A DNA stretch of 5,048 nucleotides from assembly GCA_030636485.1 (NCBI GenBank), contig DAOVWV010000160.1:1-5048 (forward strand), read 5' to 3'. Position numbers and translations under genes: made by a program. Numbering within the stretch: the stretch's first letter is position 1; each line of letters starts with the position of its first letter. The notes under the pieces were generated by a model. That model searched no databases, was not told the DNA's origin, and worked only from the letters and a program-made list of their open reading frames with translations. Source of the stretch: Methyloprofundus sp. Its GTDB lineage: Bacteria; Pseudomonadota; Gammaproteobacteria; Methylococcales; Methylomonadaceae. Below are positions 1 to 4,867 of the stretch, piece after piece.

Positions 1-87
1 GAACAATGCGGCTAAAGCCACAGCTACATATAGACTTTCAGGTAAATAATTTCCATGTGTTCTGAGCAGCCAGTTTATGTCTATCAT
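1..87 (-). CDS. Start of a probable membrane protein, cut by the window edge
   Basis: An open frame begins with ATG at 87-85 on the minus strand and stays open for 29 codons to the window edge. The product starts MIDINWLLRTHGNY, then turns hydrophobic (LYVAVALAALF), which looks like the beginning of a first transmembrane segment after a short cytoplasmic N-terminus. An in-frame stop lies upstream at 141-139, inside the palindrome, so the ATG at 87 is the only ATG start in that interval. No good Shine-Dalgarno site is visible upstream. The gene would be divergent from the amidohydrolase, with the 101-155 palindrome just ahead of its start. Twenty-nine open codons can occur by chance, and short plus-strand frames also end in this stretch, so this is a tentative call. 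The family is not recognisable from so short a fragment. Confidence 0.4.
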   Translation of the reverse strand, partial: MIDINWLLRTHGNYLPESLYVAVALAALF

Positions 88-100
88 TATTTTAGTACTT

Positions 101-155
101 GGAAGTGGGATCTTTAGTCCCGCAGGCTGGAGGCGGGACTAAAGATCCCACTTCC
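101..155. repeat. Perfect 23-bp inverted repeat with 9-nt loop (REP/MITE-like)
   Basis: The left arm 101-123 and the right arm 133-155 are exact reverse complements. The loop 124-132 reads AGGCTGGAG. Each arm also contains GGGAT...GTCCC (with one T-G wobble), so an arm can fold on itself, giving either one long hairpin or two small ones. No T-run follows on either strand, so it is not a standard intrinsic terminator. Placement between two divergent starts and the GC-rich palindromic form in an AT-rich spacer fit a dispersed REP or MITE-like element. A role as a regulatory site is the alternative. Copy number elsewhere in the genome cannot be seen here. Confidence 0.8.
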
Positions 156-160
156 GTCTA

Positions 161-189
161 TTGGTTGTAAATTTCTGAGAATCTATATG
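161..189 (+). promoter_or_regulatory. Candidate promoter for the amidohydrolase gene (weak)
   Basis: A possible -35 TTGGTT at 161-166 and -10 TATATG at 184-189 are separated by 17 bp. Initiation would fall near 196, about 95 nt before the ATG, which would put the 206-238 hairpin near the 5' end of the leader. Both hexamers match the sigma-70 consensus only partly, so this is a candidate only. Confidence 0.25.
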
Positions 190-205
190 ACCTAAAAAAC
201 ACAAC

Positions 206-238
206 ACGGATACCATCCCTCAAAGGGATGTTATCCGT
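206..238. promoter_or_regulatory. Stable hairpin in the leader of the amidohydrolase gene
   Basis: Arms 206-220 and 224-238 are complementary over 15 positions with a single mismatch (C213 against T231). They close on the 3-nt loop CAA. The structure sits 51 nt before the amidohydrolase ATG. On the plus strand no T-run follows it. On the minus strand a run of six T (199-194) lies a few bases beyond the stem. It may be a leader RNA structure, an operator-type dyad, or another dispersed palindrome. It differs in sequence from the 101-155 repeat. Confidence 0.6.
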
Positions 239-289
239 TATGACAATGATGTTTATTTGAAAACTATAGAACCATTTTAGGCAAGAGAT

Positions 290-1465
290 ATGAGTCTTTA
301 CAAAGAAATTGAAAATATGCAGGCTGAAATTCAAGCGTGGCGGCAACATCTCCACCAATTCCCTGAAACCGCTTTCGAGGAAGTTAATACCGCCCAGTTT
401 ATCAGTGAAAAACTAAGCAGCTTTGGTCTGGAGGTTCATCAGGGCTTGGCTAAAACCGGGGTCGTAGCCAGTTTATCCAACGGCAATAGCGATAAGAAAA
501 TCGCTTTACGTGCAGATATGGATGCGCTATTTATTCAAGAGAAAAATGAGCTGAGCTATAAATCCCAAAATGCAGGAAAAATGCATGCCTGTGGGCACGA
601 TGGCCATTCGGCCATGTTATTGGGAGCCGCACACTTTTTAGCGAGTCATGCTGATTTTGACGGTACGGTTTATTTTATTTTCCAACCGGCAGAAGAAGGC
701 CGAGCCGGGGCGAAACAAATGATCGAGGAGGGTTTGTTTGATTTGTTTCCAGCGGATTGCATTTTTGGCCTGCATAACTTCCCCGACACACCACAAGGAC
801 ATTTTTCGATAAAAGCCGGAGCTATGATGGCTTCCTTTGACTGTTTTGAAATCATTTTATCCGGGCAAGCCGTTCATGCAGCCATGCCGCATCTGGGTAA
901 TGATGTTTTTGTTGCGGCAGCACAAATCATCACCGCCTTACAAACGATTGTCAGTCGAAATGTCAATCCTGCTGATTCCGTTGTATTAAGCATTACTCAG
1001 GTACATGGCGGAAACACCTGGAATGCCATACCCGATTCGGTGGTGATAAGAGGGACTTACCGCTGCTTTACTCAAGCAACACAGAACTTGGTCAAATCCA
1101 GACTGATACAGATCGTTGAATCCATGGCACAGGGTTTTGACTTAAGCTCGCAGATTAATATTAACCCTGAAAATGCGGGATACCCTGTCACCAGTAATAC
1201 AGAGGCAGAAACGGCGATTGCCATAGAGGTTGCCCAGGAACTGGTCGGCATTGATAAAGTAAATTTACAACCGACACCCAGCATGGGTTCAGAAGATTTT
1301 GCCTTTATGTTACAGGAAAAGCCCGGCTGTTATGTCTGGCTAGGCAATGGCTCATCCGATGGCGGCTGTCTGTTGCATAATCCGCATTATGATTTTAATG
1401 ATAATATTTTAACCGTGGGAGCCAGTTATTGGGTTAAGTTGGTTGAGCGGGTTTTGGGCAGGTAG
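290..1465 (+). CDS. M20D-family amidohydrolase (hippurate / N-acyl-amino-acid hydrolase type)
   Basis: The 391-residue product has the normal length for peptidase family M20D enzymes (hippurate hydrolase, N-acyl-L-amino acid amidohydrolase, IAA-amino acid hydrolase ILR1-like). These cleave the amide bond of N-acylated amino acids with a di-metal centre. Visible motifs in order are HLHQFPE (20-26), ALRADMDAL (72-80), MHACGHDGHSAM (98-109), FQPAEEG (131-137), GLHNFP (160-165), SMGSEDFAFM (331-340) and LHNPHYDF (362-369). By family analogy the metal ligands are C101, H103, E136, H162 and H363, with E135 as catalytic base; all are present, so the enzyme should be active. Residues about 182-292 form the inserted lid/dimerisation domain. 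No signal peptide is seen, so it is cytoplasmic. The ATG at 290 is preceded by AGG/AAGAG at 279-287, a moderate ribosome site. The gene stands alone and converges on the cytochrome gene. The exact substrate cannot be read from sequence. Confidence 0.95.
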   Translation: MSLYKEIENMQAEIQAWRQHLHQFPETAFEEVNTAQFISEKLSSFGLEVHQGLAKTGVVASLSNGNSDKKIALRADMDALFIQEKNELSYKSQNAGKMHACGHDGHSAMLLGAAHFLASHADFDGTVYFIFQPAEEGRAGAKQMIEEGLFDLFPADCIFGLHNFPDTPQGHFSIKAGAMMASFDCFEIILSGQAVHAAMPHLGNDVFVAAAQIITALQTIVSRNVNPADSVVLSITQVHGGNTWNAIPDSVVIRGTYRCFTQATQNLVKSRLIQIVESMAQGFDLSSQININPENAGYPVTSNTEAETAIAIEVAQELVGIDKVNLQPTPSMGSEDFAFMLQEKPGCYVWLGNGSSDGGCLLHNPHYDFNDNILTVGASYWVKLVERVLGR

Positions 1466-1483
1466 ATACCCAATCATAAGCAC

Positions 1484-1517
1484 AAAAAAAGGGCGAGTTA
1501 GCCTAACTAACCCGCCC
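1484..1517 (-). terminator. Intrinsic terminator of the cytochrome gene
   Basis: On the minus strand an 11-bp stem (1517-1507 with 1501-1491) closes a 5-nt loop and is followed directly by seven T (1490-1484). It lies about 40 bp past the cytochrome stop. In the minus-strand RNA every position pairs, one as G-U. Read on the plus strand the same position is an A-C mismatch and the tail is only CTTTACTA. The element is therefore built for the minus strand, though it may weakly end the amidohydrolase transcript as well. Confidence 0.9.
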
Positions 1518-1556
1518 CTTTACTAGGCAATATAATTGCTTACGTTTAATACATCA

Positions 1557-3839
1557 CTACGGTGTCACCACAAAGGTTTCAGTTGTAATGGTGGTCGCTT
1601 TTGCATTGGATGCATTATATAGACGCTTAAAGTCACTCACTTCTTTCGAGCTATCTTTAAACAGATCCTGTGCAAAGCCATAGGCTAAGGTTTGATATAC
1701 CATTTCTACCGTGACGCTATAGCTATCATCCGTTAGCCCAGCCAATGAATAGCGTATTTCATCACTACCACCGATGAAGTTACTATCCGCAAAAGCCGCA
1801 CCCGCCACTTTTATATCACTCGAAACCGCATGCTTATCAAAACCCGTCGGTAAGATTCGGTTATCTTTGATATAAGCACTCCCGCGTAATAAGGTATAAG
1901 TGACATCGCCTTTATAGTCTTGCATAATCGGCTCATAAGCCTGCACCTGATCGGCCGATGTAATCAGCTCATAATGTGGCTCGTAGGTCGTTTGGTCTAT
2001 ATCAGAATTCAAACCTTCTACACTACCATCAGCATTCACTCTACCCGATTCAAAAACAGTCGCACCCGCGCTGTCTTTAACCGTCACATGTAAAATAACC
2101 CGGCGTGATGGGTAGGCAGACGGAAGTTTATGTCCTGTATTGCTATTGATACGTAGACTAAACTCTAATGCCTCTGTGGTTTGCAAAGAATCCAGTACGG
2201 TAATACTGGCTGAATTGGCTAATAAGACTTCTGTACCGGCAATAATTTCCGAGAAGTCAGTTGCTAATACACCTAGCTCTTCTTTATTATTGTCTAGCAT
2301 ATCCAGCATAAATCGATTACCCCCCACAAAGATATGTTCGGCAAAATCGTCACGTGTTCCCAGCATCATCGGCCGAGTAGAAATTTTGACCCCATTGGCA
2401 CGTGCCATATGACATTGCTGACAACTTTTCGTATCGGCATAATCACTGGCTAACCATTCACTGTATGGCATTTGCTCAGGGAACTCAGACTCAGGTGTTG
2501 TGGTTAACACATTACCGGCATCATCAGTATACGGTGTTTTTAAGTTATGACAGGTCGCACACATTTCTGATTCTTTGGTATGCGCACTATACACAGGTGT
2601 ATATTCGACATTCATCCGCATCGGGTTAGTCATTACATTTGCATAAGGGCCGTATATTTTTCTATCCACTGCATTGGCATAACTATCAATCGGGTAATGA
2701 CCTGACATGCCTTCTGGTGTACCTAAGATAGGACTATCAGAAATCTGGTGACATAAAGTACAGCTCACACCATCCATTGCACGGTCATGATAGGCATTGT
2801 TGGCATTAGTAAAGCCACTGTCTAAAATCTCAATCGGTGCATTATCTTTGGTCGCTTCAAAATGTGCCATAGGCGCATGACATTTAGAACATTTACTATT
2901 AATCACATCGGCTAAAGCCGGTGTTCTATTTAGCTCGGTTCTGACCTTTGCTTTCCATAATGGATCACGTGTCGCGTTTGCCATCATGGTTGATTTCCAT
3001 GCTTTCACAATCGACACATCTTTACCGGTGTTATCAGTCAAGCCGTCATGGCACATTTGGCAGTTGGCAGAGCCTGAAAAATGCTCAGAACTAAACGAAG
3101 GGTTACCTGTTTCACCTGGCTCAATAACAGCAGGGCTGACAGTCAATATACTGAAAGTATCACTAATACCGCCAATAGTCAGGGTTGCACTGGTGATTGT
3201 GGCATAATCTGCACTGGCATTAAGACGTACCTGCACACTATCCGTATTACTAACATTCGCGGCTATCGTATTAAACGCGCCTCCATTGACGGCATATTCA
3301 CCGCCCACAATAGAAATGCTGGCCGCCGAATTAATGCCGATCACGGTAATGCTATTGGAGGTCACTGACTGGTTCAGTGCAACATCCACCTGGTCGGTAA
3401 AATTAAAAGTGTCAGGTGTGGTATCAACCGGGTTACTCAGAGTCGTGATGTTAAATGCATCACTGAGACCACCAACCGTCAGGTTGGCGGCTGTACTCGT
3501 CAGATAATTAGCCGAGCTTTGAGTGCGTACAATAACCGTTTGATTGTTCAGTAAGCTGCCCGAGTTTGTCGTAAAAGAAGCGCCACCGTCTAAAGAATAT
3601 TCTCCTCCACTAATACTCACGCTAGTGGCGGCATTAATACCTGCAATAGTGATGCTATTGGAATTAATCAAGCTACTTAAGGCGACATTATTTTGGTCAA
3701 TAAAGCTAAACTGACTGGGAGTGGTATCGGTTTTATTATGTCCTCCCCCTCCCATCCCTTTTTTGGCATAAGCCTCATAACTAAAAAGCAATGATGACAG
3801 ACTTATTGCTAAAAATAATAAGTGTTGTCTATTCTGCAT
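1557..3839 (-). CDS. Exported pentaheme cytochrome c with two N-terminal beta-rich repeats
   Basis: The 760-residue product begins with a Sec signal peptide (hydrophobic LLFLAISLSSLLFS, cleavage likely after AYA at 25), then a KKGMGGGG linker. Two tandem repeats of about 95 residues follow (38-134 and 139-234), predicted beta-rich and Ig-like. Five c-type haem sites come next: CQMCH 260-264, CSKCH 317-321, CTLCH 360-364, CATCH 427-431 and CQQCH 473-477. The C-terminal part (about 540-760) holds NSNTGHKLPSAYPSRR (566-580) and looks like a beta-sandwich, as in many large multiheme cytochromes. The known role of this broad class is periplasmic or surface electron transfer; the partner here is unknown. 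Extra histidines (H253, H326, H351, H420, H502, H570) are candidates for sixth ligands. No C-terminal membrane segment is seen. The start is firm: AGGAGG at 3850-3845, 5 nt from the ATG. Surface location, as for copper-regulated cytochromes of Methylococcus, is inference only. Confidence 0.93.
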   Translation of the reverse strand: MQNRQHLLFLAISLSSLLFSYEAYAKKGMGGGGHNKTDTTPSQFSFIDQNNVALSSLINSNSITIAGINAATSVSISGGEYSLDGGASFTTNSGSLLNNQTVIVRTQSSANYLTSTAANLTVGGLSDAFNITTLSNPVDTTPDTFNFTDQVDVALNQSVTSNSITVIGINSAASISIVGGEYAVNGGAFNTIAANVSNTDSVQVRLNASADYATITSATLTIGGISDTFSILTVSPAVIEPGETGNPSFSSEHFSGSANCQMCHDGLTDNTGKDVSIVKAWKSTMMANATRDPLWKAKVRTELNRTPALADVINSKCSKCHAPMAHFEATKDNAPIEILDSGFTNANNAYHDRAMDGVSCTLCHQISDSPILGTPEGMSGHYPIDSYANAVDRKIYGPYANVMTNPMRMNVEYTPVYSAHTKESEMCATCHNLKTPYTDDAGNVLTTTPESEFPEQMPYSEWLASDYADTKSCQQCHMARANGVKISTRPMMLGTRDDFAEHIFVGGNRFMLDMLDNNKEELGVLATDFSEIIAGTEVLLANSASITVLDSLQTTEALEFSLRINSNTGHKLPSAYPSRRVILHVTVKDSAGATVFESGRVNADGSVEGLNSDIDQTTYEPHYELITSADQVQAYEPIMQDYKGDVTYTLLRGSAYIKDNRILPTGFDKHAVSSDIKVAGAAFADSNFIGGSDEIRYSLAGLTDDSYSVTVEMVYQTLAYGFAQDLFKDSSKEVSDFKRLYNASNAKATTITTETFVVTP
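3138..3728 (-). repeat. Two tandem protein-level repeats inside the cytochrome gene
   Basis: Unit A is encoded at 3728-3438 and unit B at 3425-3138. Both start DTTP and share the patterns SNSIT, GGEY, GGA and a closing GGxSDxF. Aligned by eye, about half the residues are identical with one single-residue gap. The DNA has diverged more than the protein, so this is an old duplication kept under selection, not a recent slippage. Such units probably act as spacers or surface-binding modules ahead of the haem domain. Confidence 0.85.
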
Positions 3840-3844
3840 ACGAA

Positions 3845-3850
3845 CCTCCT
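3845..3850 (-). promoter_or_regulatory. Strong ribosome binding site of the cytochrome gene
   Basis: On the minus strand AGGAGG is followed by TTCGT and the ATG at 3839. It is a full match to the anti-Shine-Dalgarno sequence at 5-nt spacing, the best in the window. It fixes the start codon and suggests efficient translation. Confidence 0.9.
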
Positions 3851-3856
3851 AAAATT

Positions 3857-3883
3857 ATTATATATCAATATAATAAAAAGCAA
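3857..3883 (-). promoter_or_regulatory. Candidate promoter for the cytochrome gene (weak)
   Basis: On the minus strand TTGCTT (3883-3878) and TATAAT (3862-3857) are 15 bp apart in a very AT-rich stretch. The spacing is short, and initiation near 3850 would leave almost no leader before the AGGAGG. An alternative -10 is TACAAT at 3891-3886, without a clear -35. Confidence 0.25.
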
Positions 3884-4035
3884 GTATTGTACCGGGAATG
3901 AAACCACTTATTTATTATGGAGTTAATCTGCGGACTGAAATTAAACTATGTTTTATAGCGTGGTTTTTATGTTAAATAACTCTAACTTGTATGGTGTGCA
4001 GAAACTTCAACATCACCGTGTCGGGCATGGGGTAG

Positions 4036-4049
4036 GCATTTATAAATGC
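4036..4049. promoter_or_regulatory. Perfect 14-bp palindrome, possible operator
   Basis: GCATTTATAAATGC is its own reverse complement with no spacer. A site of this form suits a dimeric regulator. It lies about 200 bp upstream of the cytochrome start and 18 bp from the next dyad. No known regulator consensus is recognised. Confidence 0.4.
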
Positions 4050-4067
4050 ACATTGAACAACAATTCT

Positions 4068-4091
4068 GTAGACAACCAATCTGTTGTCTAC
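4068..4091. promoter_or_regulatory. 9-6-9 inverted repeat, possible operator or hairpin
   Basis: GTAGACAAC at 4068-4076 and its exact reverse complement GTTGTCTAC at 4083-4091 flank the 6-nt spacer CAATCT. It could be a regulator site or an RNA hairpin. It has no T-run suited to termination. It lies in the cytochrome upstream region, with no gene of its own. Confidence 0.5.
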
Positions 4092-4160
4092 TTAAAAATT
4101 GGACTGACAGTATTTTGTCGTAACTTCTCATTATGCACTGGCATGAAACAATCCAAAAGC

Positions 4161-4260
4161 TCGTCATTCCTGCATGCTTACCCAGTCAAGCGTGGGCACA
4201 AGCTCAGCAGGAATCTATGCTCAGCGTAGATTCCCGATAAACAGACTTCGGGAATGACGA
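4161..4260. repeat. Structured REP/MITE-like element of about 100 bp
   Basis: The ends 4161-4170 (TCGTCATTCC) and 4251-4260 (GGAATGACGA) are exact inverted repeats, and weaker pairing extends them inward by two positions. Outside them, AAAAG (4155-4159) faces T-rich 4262-4267. Inside is an 8-bp hairpin, 4210-4217 with 4227-4234, which continues to a 3-nt loop through a wobble and two further pairs. A weaker pairing, GCTT/AAGC with CCCA/TGGG, lies at 4176-4203. The whole can fold as a branched structure. The GTCATTCC...GGAATGAC ends resemble a common class of dispersed intergenic palindromes in proteobacteria. Because the flanks are T-rich on both strands, it could also terminate transcripts, in particular that of the small secreted protein. 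Confidence 0.7.
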
Positions 4261-4309
4261 CTTTTTTATCTACATTTACCCGTGAATAATGAGGAGTTAC
4301 ATTTTGTCA

Positions 4310-4346
4310 GCCCAACCTATTAAAATAACTAGCATTTTAGGCGGGC
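4310..4346 (-). other. Imperfect hairpin just past the small secreted protein gene
   Basis: On the minus strand GCCCGCC plus TAAAAT can pair with ATTTTA plus GG and GGGC, with bulges in the right arm. It begins a few bases after the stop at 4350. No T-run follows, so it is at best a 3'-end stabilising structure or a weak terminator. Confidence 0.3.
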
Positions 4347-4349
4347 AGC

Positions 4350-4727
4350 TTATTCTGAAATTTTCAATAACCAGCCATCACTTGCTGGACAACGATTAAC
4401 ACCTTTACTTTTAATATTGATTCTCGCGTAATCACTTTGCAAGTCGGGTAGTTTGCCTGTCACGAGATAGCCATTGCCTGCATCGTTAATGCTCAGTTCA
4501 ATATTTTGTTTTTTAATCTGCACGACAATACTTTTTGGATCCGTTGAGGCTGAAGCGACAAATGAAAATTCAGCCTGTGGTTTTACCAGGGATAAATGTG
4601 CGGGTGTAAATTGACTCAGTTTAGGTTTTTTACAGGCTGTTTTACTACTGCTACTGCCATAAGCAAAAGCGTTAGCACTACAAACGGCAAAGATGAAAAA
4701 AGTCATCAGTTTCATGGTATGTATCAT
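4350..4727 (-). CDS. Small secreted protein of unknown function with two cysteines
   Basis: The 125-residue product starts with a clear Sec signal peptide (KLMTFFIFAVCSANAFA, cleavage likely after AFA at 22), leaving a mature protein of about 103 residues that starts YGSSSSKTACKKP. Two mature cysteines, C32 near the start and C113 in NRCPASDGW, could form a disulfide in the periplasm. The middle alternates hydrophobic and polar residues (FSFVASAS, SIVVQIKK, IELSIND, YLVTGKLP, ARINIKS), which suggests a small Ig-like beta-sandwich. C16 lies within the signal peptide without a proper lipobox, so a lipoprotein is unlikely. The start at 4727 is supported by AGGGGA at 4738-4733, 5 nt away; the inner ATG at 4715 has no such site. 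It lies on the same strand as the cytochrome, 510 bp upstream, and divergent from the antitoxin. I do not recognise a named family. Confidence 0.85.
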   Translation of the reverse strand: MIHTMKLMTFFIFAVCSANAFAYGSSSSKTACKKPKLSQFTPAHLSLVKPQAEFSFVASASTDPKSIVVQIKKQNIELSINDAGNGYLVTGKLPDLQSDYARINIKSKGVNRCPASDGWLLKISE

Positions 4728-4827
4728 AGCTTTCCCCTAACAGTGTTAAGAATACCTACATTCACATCATACACTTCATAATTTTATTATGGGGGGGTTT
4801 CTTAATGTTTGTGCGTTAATAGCAGAA

Positions 4828-4845
4828 AAAGGTGAAAACACCTTT
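4828..4845. promoter_or_regulatory. 7-4-7 palindrome, possible antitoxin operator
   Basis: AAAGGTG (4828-4834) and CACCTTT (4839-4845) are exact inverted repeats around AAAA. The dyad lies 22 bp before the TTG at 4868. Phd/YefM-type antitoxins usually repress their own operon by binding such dyads, so an operator is plausible. A weak plus-strand promoter (GTGAAA 4832-4837, TAAAGT 4855-4860, 17-bp spacing) would overlap it, as expected for repression. This assignment rests on position and symmetry only. Confidence 0.4.
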
Positions 4846-4867
4846 AAAGATAACTAAAGTATAGGAG

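Larger units (their letters stand above)
3851..4349. other. Long intergenic region without a convincing gene
   Basis: About 500 bp separate the start of the cytochrome gene from the end of the secreted small protein. Short open frames exist on both strands (for example plus 3948-4229 and minus 4167-3982), but they lack good ribosome sites, recognisable motifs or plausible composition, and the plus one runs into the 4161-4260 repeat. No tRNA fold or known riboswitch is recognisable. What the region does hold is a set of dyads at 4036-4049, 4068-4091 and 4161-4260, a CGGGAATGA motif at 3893-3901 that recurs at 4249-4257, and an imperfect hairpin at 4310-4346. Confidence 0.6.

Noticed and set aside
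2..49. Tail of an upstream plus-strand gene (frame ending at TAA 47-49)
   Set aside because: Only 15 codons are visible. The minus-strand frame from ATG 87 is longer, has a start and turns hydrophobic, so it is the better reading, though not certain.
158..358. 66-codon minus-strand open frame over the amidohydrolase start
   Set aside because: It covers the leader hairpin and the start of a well-supported gene, has no ribosome site or motif, and its composition looks like chance.
2140..3507. Several plus-strand open frames of 73-95 codons antisense to the cytochrome gene
   Set aside because: They lie fully inside a gene with five haem sites and strong start signals; they arise from its codon bias and show no motifs of their own.
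4068..4091. Integron attC-like site
   Set aside because: The dyad lacks the RYYYAAC/GTTRRRY core pairs in the right arrangement, and there is no integrase or cassette structure.
3982..4167. 61-codon minus-strand open frame in the same gap
   Set aside because: It is antisense to the previous frame, has no ribosome site, an odd Cys/His/Met-rich composition and overlaps the same palindromes.
3948..4229. 93-codon plus-strand open frame in the long intergenic gap
   Set aside because: It has no good ribosome site and no signal peptide or motif, and it runs through both dyads and ends inside the REP-like element.
4161..4260. CRISPR repeat or riboswitch
   Set aside because: There is a single copy with no spaced direct repeats, and no known riboswitch core is recognisable; the inverted ends fit a REP/MITE-like element better.
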